From positions 2,362,361 to 2,426,360 of the forward strand of contig NZ_JACHUZ010000013.1 in NCBI RefSeq assembly GCF_019903425.1: DNA of 64,000 bases, given 5' to 3'. Source of the DNA: Vreelandella halophila. GTDB lineage: Bacteria; Pseudomonadota; Gammaproteobacteria; Pseudomonadales; Oleiphilaceae. The notes beneath the pieces are model-generated. The model made no database searches, was not told the DNA's origin, and saw nothing but the letters and a program-made list of their open reading frames with translations. Positions 27,010 to 34,664 of the stretch are shown here, one piece after another; within the stretch, counting starts at the first letter, position 1, and each line of letters begins with the position of its first letter. The position numbers were made by a program, and so were the translations under genes.

Positions 27010-27762
27010 TCAGAACATACGGGCCAGTATCGATTCTGGCAATCGCCTCAGGAGAAACGCGATCGGTGTCCAGGGCCAAGGCGGTACACAGGCAACGGGC
27101 CTGCCTTTCTCGATGGCTGCCACCATGGCGCGACAGCCCGTCTCAAGATCCACCCGGAAGGGCGCATTTTTCACGTCCTCATTGATGGCCGTGAGAATGT
27201 AGCCGGGAAGCAGGGTGGTAACCCGGATAGGCGATGCCTTTTTGCGCAGTTCCACTCGGAGTCCTTCAGCCAACGAGGCCACGCCAGCCTTGGTGGCGCC
27301 ATAGACCGTCATGTTGCCCGGCATGCCACGCACCGCGGAAATCGAGGAAACGGCCACCAGATGCCCGTGATTCTGTCTGCGGAAAATCGTCATGGCCGCC
27401 TCGAACTGGGCCAGGGCCGCCACGAAATCGGTCTGCGCGGTCTCGCGATTGGCATCGAAGCGCCCGGTGCCCAGGGGCTGCCCCTTGCCGATGCCGGCAT
27501 TGACCAGCACCCGATCGATCCGCCCGAACTGCTCGCAGAATGAATCAAATATCTGGAAAACAGCGTCATGATCATTCACATCCAGTGTGGCCACCCGAAC
27601 GTCAACGCCCGGATAATCCCGCTGGAGCTCGGCCTGAAGCTGCTCGAGACGCTCGATCCGCCGGGCACACAGGGCCAGACTGCAGCCGCGGGCCGCAAAC
27701 TCGCGGGCCATGCCTTCTCCAAGTCCGGAGCTGGCTCCGGTAATGAGTACCACGGAGGCCAT
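27010..27762 (-). CDS. Short-chain dehydrogenase/reductase
   Basis: 250 residues. The ATG at 27762 shares its A with the stop of the upstream acyltransferase gene (TGATG) and has AGGAGG seven bases upstream, so it is preferred over a GTG one codon earlier. Classical SDR features are the NAD(P) loop TGASSGLGEGMAREF, the NAGIGKG segment, catalytic Ser in AVSSISAVRG and the YGATK active site. The C-terminal hydrophobic end (PIAFLLRRLPESILARMF) may contact the membrane. NADPH is likely from the basic residues after the second strand (ARRIERL). Coupling to a lipid acyltransferase hints at a lipid substrate, which is inference. Confidence 0.9.
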   Translation of the reverse strand: MASVVLITGASSGLGEGMAREFAARGCSLALCARRIERLEQLQAELQRDYPGVDVRVATLDVNDHDAVFQIFDSFCEQFGRIDRVLVNAGIGKGQPLGTGRFDANRETAQTDFVAALAQFEAAMTIFRRQNHGHLVAVSSISAVRGMPGNMTVYGATKAGVASLAEGLRVELRKKASPIRVTTLLPGYILTAINEDVKNAPFRVDLETGCRAMVAAIEKGRPVACVPPWPWTPIAFLLRRLPESILARMF

Positions 27763-28952
27763 CACGATGCCTCCTCTGCAAGTGGATCCTGAAGCTGGCG
27801 CACGTCCAGATTGGATGATCTAAGAAGCGCATTGGCGTAGACGCCAAGAAACCAGGGGTGCTGTTCCGGGGGTATTTCGCGCATGCGCCCATCCAGCCAT
27901 TCGTGTGCCCGGCACAGCGCCGCCTTTTCAGGCGTTTCAACGCTGGTGGGAAGAGCGGCTGCCTGGTTGCGGGTGGCGAGCTTTTCCGCCGCGGCATAAT
28001 TCACCGGGAAAAACCGGAACAGCCCAAGAATCTGGGAATTCACCGCGGCCGCCACGTTCTGGGCGGTTTCTAGGCCTGTGCCAAGTGGTTCACCGAAAGC
28101 GACATGGACGCGCCCCTTATGGCCGGTAATACCGCGCACGATGCTTTCCATGTCTTCTCCCGGCCGTTTGCTGTAGCTGCCGCTGCGGTAGTGGGACTCA
28201 AGCTCCCGCGCCTTGTCACCGTCACATGGATCGAATTCGTAGGATATGGCAACCGGCACAATATTGAGATCCCGTACCGCCTCAGCGAGGCTGACGCCAT
28301 CGCGCTTATGGCTCATGTGGAGCATCTTGATGATGGCAGGATCCGTAACATCAATGCTGTCCTTGGCGCGCCCCTCGCGCTGGGCCATCCATACAGAATG
28401 CCCGTCGCCGAGCGATTCCCGGATGTAGCTGGAAAGAGTCAGGAAGGCATTACGCATCTCACGGGGATTGGAGAGGTTGCGCCGAACGATGAAGCTTTTG
28501 TTGAGCCGCATCATATCCGCAACCATGGGATCGCCCACGAGGTTGTCGCCAATAGCGATACGCGTTGTGGCATGGCCGCTTTTGTAGAGCACGAAGTTGA
28601 CCAGTGCCGGGTCCAGGACAATGTCCCGGTGACTGGACAGGAACAGGCAGGGACGGTCCGAGCGGAGGTTATCCAGGCCGGACCAGCTGATGGCATCGGT
28701 GGTATTGCGCAGCCCGCGCCCGATCAGCGGTGCCACACGGTGCTGGAGCTCATCGACGGAATCAATGCTGCCCAGCAGACGCCGCAGCTGCCACCGAACC
28801 CACAACCGGACCGGACCAGGCAGAACGCGGTGAAGCCGTTCCGCGCGAAAGCGCCCGATCAGATCCTGGAATTCAGGCTGGCTGATCAGACGTTTGATAA
28901 CAGGCTGAACCTCATCATCCGAAAAGGGCCGGATATCGTCTGAATGAGACAT
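27762..28952 (-). CDS. PlsC/GPAT-like acyltransferase with unusual H-x5-D motif
   Basis: 396 residues, soluble-looking. The acyltransferase domain covers about residues 75-290. The block I motif reads SSHRDIVLDPAL, so the Asp is six positions after His instead of five as in the canonical HX4D. Further blocks are NKSFIVRRNLSNPREM, HSVWMAQREGRAKDS (like the substrate-binding EGTR block) and VPVAISYEFDPCD. It probably acylates a glycerophosphate or related acceptor. The C-terminal about 100 residues are helical and not recognised. It is translationally coupled to the downstream SDR gene. Confidence 0.78.
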   Translation of the reverse strand: MSHSDDIRPFSDDEVQPVIKRLISQPEFQDLIGRFRAERLHRVLPGPVRLWVRWQLRRLLGSIDSVDELQHRVAPLIGRGLRNTTDAISWSGLDNLRSDRPCLFLSSHRDIVLDPALVNFVLYKSGHATTRIAIGDNLVGDPMVADMMRLNKSFIVRRNLSNPREMRNAFLTLSSYIRESLGDGHSVWMAQREGRAKDSIDVTDPAIIKMLHMSHKRDGVSLAEAVRDLNIVPVAISYEFDPCDGDKARELESHYRSGSYSKRPGEDMESIVRGITGHKGRVHVAFGEPLGTGLETAQNVAAAVNSQILGLFRFFPVNYAAAEKLATRNQAAALPTSVETPEKAALCRAHEWLDGRMREIPPEQHPWFLGVYANALLRSSNLDVRQLQDPLAEEAS

Positions 28953-29008
28953 TGCCGCTCCGTTTGGCCGAATTCAGACGGGCAGGATAGCCATCTTTCA
29001 GGCCGACG

Positions 29009-29224
29009 TCATGTCCCCAGCGGCAGGAGTTCCCGGACGTCGCAGTCCAAAGCCTCTGCAAGCCTGTAGACTTTCTCCAGCGTGATGTTCACCTGTCCGC
29101 GTTCAATGCGCCCCATGTAGCTGCGGTCAATCCCGGCGCGCAGTGCGAGCTGGTCCTGGGAAATAGCCTTGGCTCTGCGGATCTCACGGACGTTGCTTCC
29201 AAACTTATTTGCGTTGTATTTCAT
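29009..29224 (-). CDS. Small XRE-family transcriptional regulator
   Basis: 71 residues made almost only of a Cro/C1-type helix-turn-helix: FGSNVREIRRAKAISQDQLA, LRAGIDRSYMGRIERG and ITLEKVYRLAEALDCDVREL. There is no extra sensory domain. Similar stand-alone proteins act as controller proteins or in small regulatory circuits, but no restriction enzyme, toxin or phage gene is adjacent. It lies 56 bp from the acyltransferase gene and is preceded by an AT-rich gap. Confidence 0.85.
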   Translation of the reverse strand: MKYNANKFGSNVREIRRAKAISQDQLALRAGIDRSYMGRIERGQVNITLEKVYRLAEALDCDVRELLPLGT

Positions 29225-29548
29225 GACTCGCCTCTCATGCGGCCGAAACTATCCCGATTCTGCCTCTGTGGCGCTACAGTCTATAATCCTCTGACTGCTC
29301 AGCGATTTTTCCGCATTTTATATCTGGTTGTTTTGCGTCCCTAATTGATTGCATAGTTCCACAAATAGTTCGATAAGGAAAGTTTCTGTGATGTTTGGCC
29401 GGGCGGTCTCCATGGACCTGCCACTGATTGCCGACAAGCCATAATTGCGCATAATGTATATTATGTTAAATACGCTGTGTCGTGGCAAAAGAACAGATTC
29501 CACCCATGGGAATGCAAAAGATCTCTCCACACATGACTGCCCCGGAGC
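29225..29548. other. Intergenic, AT-rich; contains a 16-bp palindrome
   Basis: No convincing gene. A 70-residue minus-strand frame here matches nothing recognised and has no clear ribosome site. At 29450-29465 there is a perfect inverted repeat CATAAT-GTAT-ATTATG in AT-rich surroundings, the kind of site a small dimeric regulator could use. No link to the XRE gene is shown. Confidence 0.5.
29450..29465. promoter_or_regulatory. Candidate operator palindrome CATAATGTATATTATG
   Basis: Six-base arms CATAAT and ATTATG are exact reverse complements around GTAT. It lies about 225 bp upstream of the XRE gene and 84 bp past the end of the ACT-domain gene, so its target is uncertain. Confidence 0.3.
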
Positions 29549-29959
29549 TCAGCTATCCGGATTGTTCGCAAGCTCCTTCAGTGCCTCCATGGCCTCCTCG
29601 CTGCGATCACTGGGCACAAACATGTGGTCGTGATAGAACCCTGCAATCACGTTGGTGGTAATGCCCCGTTCTGCCAGCAGGCTTGTTACCACGGACGTGA
29701 GCCCCAGAGCTTCGAGACTGGAATGGCCTTTGAGGGTTATGCGCCGGAAGACCCGGTAGTAGTCCAGATTTTCGGCTTTGGCCTGCTCAAGCGGAACAAC
29801 CAGAGTCAGCCCTTCCAGTTCAGCAATACTGACAATGGGTCTGAGTTTTTCCAGCTCACCATACTTTGCGTGAGCCACCGTGCAGTACACATAAGGCGTC
29901 GGGTCCAGGTTTGGTGAGAGATTCTTGATCAGGTCCTGGAGAAACTGGGGTCGCTTCAT
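29549..29959 (-). CDS. ACT-domain protein (DUF2241-type)
   Basis: 136 residues. Two ACT-like halves can be seen: YVYCTVAHAKYGELEKLRPI with GLTLVVPLEQAKAENLDY, and RRITLKGHSSLEALGLTSVV with ERGITTNVIAGFYHDHMFVP. The second matches the typical end of this small ACT family, in which a conserved histidine pair (YHDHMF) precedes VP. Such proteins are taken to be amino-acid-responsive regulators without a known partner. It is monocistronic on the minus strand, upstream and divergent from acuR. Confidence 0.82.
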   Translation of the reverse strand: MKRPQFLQDLIKNLSPNLDPTPYVYCTVAHAKYGELEKLRPIVSIAELEGLTLVVPLEQAKAENLDYYRVFRRITLKGHSSLEALGLTSVVTSLLAERGITTNVIAGFYHDHMFVPSDRSEEAMEALKELANNPDS

Positions 29960-30094
29960 CGCTAACTATCCTTCAGCGGAATGGATTGGGTATTCTGAAA
30001 ATCTACCATTTTCCGTGCTCTTCCTGAGCAAAAAATGTCCGCACCGACCCAATCCAGTGGTTTGACGGGTCATTTGCCGGTTGGGTTTATTTTT

Positions 30095-30111
30095 ATAGAC
30101 AGCTGGTCTAT
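30095..30111. promoter_or_regulatory. Predicted AcuR operator upstream of acuR
   Basis: Inverted repeat ATAGAC-AGCTG-GTCTAT ten bases before the acuR start. The same TAGAC/GTCTA arms recur before acuI, which supports a common TetR-type repressor site and autoregulation. Confidence 0.8.
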
Positions 30112-30120
30112 ATTATCGCA

Positions 30121-30753
30121 ATGGATGAAACGCTGCCCAAAAAACGACGGGGACGCCCTCCAAAGGTTCCTCGCAACGACGTCGAAACCCGTGTCGCGCT
30201 GATTCAAAGCGGGACGGAAGTGCTGACCGAACAGGGATTCGCTGTCTCAGGAATCGACGGCATTCTCAAGCGTGTCGGCGTCCCTAAGGGCTCTTTCTAC
30301 TATTATTTTTCAAGCAAAGAAGCCTTTGGGCACGCGATCCTGGAGCATTACGCGGATTATTTCGCAAAGAAGCTTGACCGCCATTTGCTTAATGATTCCC
30401 TGCCCCCGCTGGAACGAATAAATGCCTTCGTTGCTGACGCGAAGGAAGGCATGGAACGGCATAGCTTCCAACGTGGATGCTTAGTGGGAAACCTGGGGCA
30501 GGAAGCGAACGTGCTGCCCCAAGGCTATCGAGCCTGGCTGCAGGCAACGCTCAAAGACTGGCAACAGCGGATGGCATCCTGTCTGCGTGAGGCGCAGCAA
30601 ACGGGTGAACTGTCTCAATCAGCCGACTGTGATCGCCTGGCAGAAGCGTTCTGGATCGGTTGGGAAGGGGCCGTCATGCGGGCGAGGCTGGAGGCTACGG
30701 CCCGCCCGCTCGATACGTTTGTCGAAACCTTTCTCGACGGTTTGCCCCGGTAA
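30121..30753 (+). CDS. acuR: AcuR-like TetR/AcrR transcriptional repressor
   Basis: 210 residues. An AT-hook-like basic start (KKRRGRPPKVPR) precedes a TetR helix-turn-helix (GFAVSGIDGILKRVGVPKGS, FYYYFSSKEAFG). The ligand domain carries RGCLVGNLGQEANVL, seen in AcuR and related TetR_C regulators. AcuR represses acrylate or DMSP catabolic genes and is relieved by acrylate. Here it is followed after 46 bp by acuI, and matching operators stand before both genes. The effector is inferred from the neighbour. Confidence 0.87.
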   Translation: MDETLPKKRRGRPPKVPRNDVETRVALIQSGTEVLTEQGFAVSGIDGILKRVGVPKGSFYYYFSSKEAFGHAILEHYADYFAKKLDRHLLNDSLPPLERINAFVADAKEGMERHSFQRGCLVGNLGQEANVLPQGYRAWLQATLKDWQQRMASCLREAQQTGELSQSADCDRLAEAFWIGWEGAVMRARLEATARPLDTFVETFLDGLPR

Positions 30754-30769
30754 ATTTTTTATTGATTAA

Positions 30770-30783
30770 TAGACGCTCGTCTA
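30770..30783. promoter_or_regulatory. Predicted AcuR operator between acuR and acuI
   Basis: TAGAC-GCTC-GTCTA, 16 bp before the acuI start and just upstream of its AGAGGT ribosome site. The arms are identical to those before acuR, with a spacer of four rather than five. Confidence 0.8.
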
Positions 30784-30799
30784 CAAAAAGAGGTAACCA

Positions 30800-31780
30800 A
30801 TGTTCAACGCAATTCATATTGATAAGCAGGATGGTGAGCAGCGGGTGGCGATCAAGTCGGTGGATGAATCAGAACTCCCCGATGGCGACGTTACTGTGCG
30901 GGTCCAATCCAGTACGCTCAATTACAAGGATGCGCTCGCCATCACTGGAAAGGGGCCTGTCGTTAAGCAGTTCCCCATGGTGCCGGGAATCGATCTGTCA
31001 GGGGTCGTGGAGGAGTCCTCCGCATCCGATTTCAAGCCTGGCGATACGGTGCTGCTCAACGGCTGGGGCGTGGGTGAAAAACACTGGGGTGGATTGGCAG
31101 AGAAAGCACGGCTCGATAGCCGCTGGCTGATCCCCCAGCCCGCCGCTTTCACGCCCCATCAGTCCATGGCGATCGGTACGGCCGGTTATACGGCCATGCT
31201 GGCGGTTATGGCACTGGAAAACCATGGGGTTACTCCGGATCAGGGGGAAATCCTCGTCACTGGTGCCAACGGTGGCGTGGGGAGCTATGCCATTACTCTG
31301 CTGGCCCGGCTGGGCTATCACGTTGTTGCCTCTACGGGACGCCTGGACGAGTCAGACTATCTGCGTGGGCTGGGCGCAGAGGGCGTGATTGACCGCCACG
31401 AACTCTCCGAGCCGGGGCGCCCATTGGCCAAGGAACGCTGGGCCGGGGCAATCGACTGTGTTGGCAGTCACACGCTTGCCAACGTCCTCGCGTCTACACA
31501 ATATGACGGGACCGTTGCGTGCTGTGGCCTGGCCCAAGGCATGGATTTACCAGCCAGCGTCGCACCTTTCATACTGCGTGGTGTCACGCTGGCAGGTATC
31601 GACAGCGTCATGAAGCCCCTGGCCTACCGAGTCGAGGCCTGGCGCAGACTGGGTGAGCTTCTTGATCCGGAACAGCTGACTACCATTACTCAGTCCCTTA
31701 CGCTGGACCAGGCGATCGGTGCTGCCGATGACCTGCTGGAAGGAAAGATCAGAGGGAGGGTCGTTGTTGATATGACGTGA
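30800..31780 (+). CDS. acuI: Acrylyl-CoA reductase (NADPH), AcuI/YhdH family
   Basis: 326 residues, the family length. It is a zinc-free medium-chain dehydrogenase: [62 protein letters not shown], the NADPH loop [20 protein letters not shown], and [10 protein letters not shown] near the C-terminus. AcuI converts toxic acryloyl-CoA to propionyl-CoA using NADPH. No DMSP lyase or acryloyl-CoA hydratase is adjacent, so the role may be detoxification of acrylate or acryloyl-CoA. Control by the upstream AcuR-type regulator is likely. Confidence 0.92.
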   Translation: MFNAIHIDKQDGEQRVAIKSVDESELPDGDVTVRVQSSTLNYKDALAITGKGPVVKQFPMVPGIDLSGVVEESSASDFKPGDTVLLNGWGVGEKHWGGLAEKARLDSRWLIPQPAAFTPHQSMAIGTAGYTAMLAVMALENHGVTPDQGEILVTGANGGVGSYAITLLARLGYHVVASTGRLDESDYLRGLGAEGVIDRHELSEPGRPLAKERWAGAIDCVGSHTLANVLASTQYDGTVACCGLAQGMDLPASVAPFILRGVTLAGIDSVMKPLAYRVEAWRRLGELLDPEQLTTITQSLTLDQAIGAADDLLEGKIRGRVVVDMT

Positions 31781-32015
31781 CCTGGCAGTGCCAAATGCGA
31801 GCAGGAAGTGGCGATCCAACGGATTTGGTTTTTCTGTTCTATGCTAAAAGGACCGTCACCTTCCTTAAGAACGCATGGCTGAATCCTATCCAAACAATGG
31901 CAGCCAAGCTGCGGGCCGGCGCCGTTGCGCTATTGAGTGCGGTGAGCGTCGTCGCTGGTGCCCAGAGCAAAACGATTCCGATAACTGGTGGGGTTTACCA
32001 GAACAGGACCGGCAA

Positions 32016-32969
32016 TCACGGGACGTGGAGTCTTTCGTTGCGTGCCAAAAACTGGCCGTCGATGGTCAACCATAACGGCTCCCCGCCCAAGGGTGACCCC
32101 GCGGGTAACCCGCGCTGGGCGTGAATATGCAGATGCGGTTCGGAACTGTTTCCCGAGTTGCCCGCTTCGCCCAGACGATCCCCAACACGTAACTGATCTC
32201 CTTCAGCAACCGCCATCTTTCCCTGACGCAGGTGCGCCAGAATCACCACGAAATCACCACAGTCGACGGCAATATAATTACCGGCTTTGTTGGCGCTATC
32301 CATTTCTGGAACGGTCATGTCCTCAAACCGATCGACGACCTTCGCTACCCTTCCGCTGCAGGGCGCCACAACAGGGGTACCGAAAGTCGTGTACTGGGCC
32401 GGATCCGCCGGCCACCATCCGTTCATATGCCATCCCCAGGGGGTAATGCGAAAGATATCCAGCCCCCTGCTCTGGCCCCGCCACGGCCGGAAACGCGCTT
32501 CGGAGTCATCCAGTGTTTGGAGATGGACGTTCACCATCTCAGTTGACCCGCCATGCGCGACCAGGAAATGACCGGCGGCAAACGGCGGCGCGATAGCCAC
32601 CACGTCGCTGTTGGGTGTAACCCGCCCCTGAATGGCGGCTATACCCATGTACCCCCCAAGTAGTCCGAGTCCGGCGACTACAGCGATAAGCACGGTCGAT
32701 CCAACTGACGCCTGCCAGAGGCCATGGGTGGAGGAACGAATGGTCATCAGTTGCCGGATTACGATCAACAGAAAAACCAGACCGTACAGATAAGGCACCC
32801 AGAACGGAGGTAGAGCCCACAGGGCCGCAAAGCTGAGCCCGAAAAGCACTAGACCGACAGACAGTCCCTGGAGAACAAGAGCCAGTGTGCCCGCCGCCGG
32901 AAACAGAGCAAGCCAACCCAACAGCAGGACTGGCAGGAGCAACTGGGTGATTGCCGTAATCCAGGGCAT
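32016..32969 (-). CDS. Membrane-anchored M23-like peptidase
   Basis: 317 residues from the ATG at 32969 (MPWITAITQLLLPVLLLGW); the open frame extends much further upstream but there it is a shadow of the nitroreductase gene. Four or five hydrophobic helices occupy about residues 5-125. The C-terminal domain is LytM/M23-like: GTPVVAPCSGRVAKVVD, GNYIAVDCGDFVVILAHLRQ, GDRLGEAGNSGNSSEPHLHI with the zinc-binding HxH in HLHIHAQRG. The first motif is altered: RGLDIF replaces the usual HxGxD, so one zinc ligand may be missing. It follows the nitroreductase gene after one base. Confidence 0.75.
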   Translation of the reverse strand: MPWITAITQLLLPVLLLGWLALFPAAGTLALVLQGLSVGLVLFGLSFAALWALPPFWVPYLYGLVFLLIVIRQLMTIRSSTHGLWQASVGSTVLIAVVAGLGLLGGYMGIAAIQGRVTPNSDVVAIAPPFAAGHFLVAHGGSTEMVNVHLQTLDDSEARFRPWRGQSRGLDIFRITPWGWHMNGWWPADPAQYTTFGTPVVAPCSGRVAKVVDRFEDMTVPEMDSANKAGNYIAVDCGDFVVILAHLRQGKMAVAEGDQLRVGDRLGEAGNSGNSSEPHLHIHAQRGLPAGSPLGGEPLWLTIDGQFLARNERLHVP

Positions 32970-32970
32970 C

Positions 32971-33978
32971 TCAGATAAGAACCTCTTCCACCGGGCGGCG
33001 CAACGATCGGGGTGCCGCCGGCCCGCGCCCAATCCGCAGCACCAGGTCGGGACGGCGATTCCCGATCCCCAGGAAGCGCGCGAAATCACCGCGCAATTCC
33101 GGGACCTCAACCGGTTGGTTAATGAAGGCCGTCTTGAGCTCCAACGCAGCCGCCTGCAAGGCAAGTCGTTCATAGCACCGGCCCGCTTCAATCCAATGGG
33201 GTTTGTCGTCAGACTCGGAAACCAGTACGGCAATAGCTGACGAGCTGCGGATGTGCCGGTCGTCTTTCTGGTTCTGCTTCTCCGCAGAAAACCCGAATCG
33301 CATCGCTAACAACCCAAGCCAGCGAGGAACGCTGGGACTGCCCATAACTGGTCCATACAGGCCGTCACCACTGGTTGCCGCCTCTCGCCCACTAAAGCGA
33401 ATCCAGGATTTGAGCTCCCGGGCCCATGCAGAGTCGCCAAATTGAGCGGAGTTACCCTTGGTGACGTACCGGGCTATCTGTTCTTTCTGCTCATCATCCG
33501 TCAACAGCGTCATGGAGACACCATCGCCCTGCCCGGCTTGCTCCAGCAGCTGTAACTGCTCAGCAGTGAGCGGCGATCCATCGTATTCGACGCGGCTGCA
33601 CTGCCTTTCGGTAATTGCCTTGAATAGCGATGACTGAAAGGGGGTGGTTTCCTCGAAATCAATCTGTACACCCGAGGTTGAGGGGTCGTAGGAGCAGTAG
33701 CCCTTTAGCCCCGCCGCTGACGCTGCCAGAATCAGATTCTCGGCGGCACAGCCCAGGCTCGCGTAAAGGTGGTGGTCATCCGGATCCACGGCGGGACAAC
33801 GCCTTGAAAAATCAGGAAGGATCCGTATGCGCCCATCTTCCAGTTTGAATAGCCAGGGTTGGGTGTTGTGGCTGGATGCGGCCAGGGTCGCGTAGCGCAC
33901 AAGCTCCCTGTAATCCGGCGTTCCAGTTTGCGGCTCTGGGGGCTCCCATATTTCTCTGACTTTTTGCGAGTAATTCAC
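32971..33978 (-). CDS. Acg-like nitroreductase-family protein
   Basis: 335 residues from a GTG at 33978 with AAGGAG eight bases upstream. It contains the Acg-family opening YATLAASSHNTQPWLFKLED, HHLYASLGCAAENLILAA, and in the second half HWIEAGRCYERLALQAAALE with TAFINQPVEVPELRGDFARF then RPDLVLRIGRG. These are fused nitroreductase-like halves that bind FMN. Mycobacterial Acg is thought to sequester flavin rather than act as a reductase; activity here is unknown. Co-transcribed with the downstream M23-like gene. Its ribosome site lies inside the remains of a decayed hydrolase gene. Confidence 0.82.
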   Translation of the reverse strand: MNYSQKVREIWEPPEPQTGTPDYRELVRYATLAASSHNTQPWLFKLEDGRIRILPDFSRRCPAVDPDDHHLYASLGCAAENLILAASAAGLKGYCSYDPSTSGVQIDFEETTPFQSSLFKAITERQCSRVEYDGSPLTAEQLQLLEQAGQGDGVSMTLLTDDEQKEQIARYVTKGNSAQFGDSAWARELKSWIRFSGREAATSGDGLYGPVMGSPSVPRWLGLLAMRFGFSAEKQNQKDDRHIRSSSAIAVLVSESDDKPHWIEAGRCYERLALQAAALELKTAFINQPVEVPELRGDFARFLGIGNRRPDLVLRIGRGPAAPRSLRRPVEEVLI

Positions 33979-33981
33979 TGT

Positions 33982-34473
33982 TTACTCTCCTTGCATGTGC
34001 GGGGTGAGGATGACCTCGGTGACCTTGGCCTCCACCTGCGTCAGGCTTCCCTGCTCGCCCAACACGCCAATATCCGAATTGATCTGCAGAGCAATCGAGA
34101 TATCGTAATCTAGGTAATACCTCAGTGCAGAAACATAGCCTGGTATCCATCCCCGGTGACCACGGACCTCGCCGTATTGTTCGGTGTGGGCTCGATGACC
34201 ACACCAAGCCCGTAGGTGACCCCCTCACGGTCCTCGCTCACGGGTTTACCGGTCATCATGGCTCTGAAACTGGCCTCGGAATGCAGTCCCGGAGTTATGC
34301 GACCCCGGATCAGTGAAGCCCCCCGAAAGCATCCCGAGGACGACAGCAATGAAAATCAGCCCTGCAATGAGCGCCGAACGGTGGTGACTCAGGGAAGGCT
34401 TTTCCGGGGGTTCCATCGGCTTATCTGGGGTGGCTGATAGGTAACGCTTCAACTTAGCAAGGGGGTGAGGCAT
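33982..34473 (-). pseudogene. Remnant of a beta-lactamase-family serine hydrolase (frameshifted, internally deleted)
   Basis: Pieces lie in three minus-strand frames. From 34473 an N-terminal signal-anchor (SALIAGLIFIAVVLGMLSGG) opens a frame that stops at 34246. A second frame (34349-34122) gives FRAMMTGKPVSEDREGVTYG then LGVVIEPTPNN. A third, ending with the stop at 33982, gives GHRGWIPGYVSALRYYLDYD, ISIALQINSDIGV. Read together, the latter two are the C-terminal part of a class C beta-lactamase-like hydrolase (GLGV, GHxGxxPGY, IALQIN). The middle with the catalytic Ser and Tyr is missing. A shift near 34160 breaks the frame. Confidence 0.7.
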
Positions 34474-34664
34474 TGGGATTGACTCAGGTCAAGAGGGGGA
34501 ATTTGGTACTTTGTGTGGTCGTTGCTTTTCACATACATTACGATTTCCAGCATTCCCCAGCGCACTCTGCTATAACAGACAATGCTGCGATGCATGGAAT
34601 GCTGTCCCGCGCAGCCCTTTTACCCATCGGTTTCACCAATCGATCACCACGAGGTTGATCAGGG

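Noticed and set aside
29318-29530. 70-residue minus-strand frame in the gap after the XRE gene
   Set aside because: No ribosome site, no recognised family, AT-rich non-coding look.
31781-32015. Short plus-strand frames after acuI (31777-32124 and 31875-32075)
   Set aside because: They overlap the M23-like gene in opposite orientation, with no motif or supported start; the 235-bp gap shows nothing firm.
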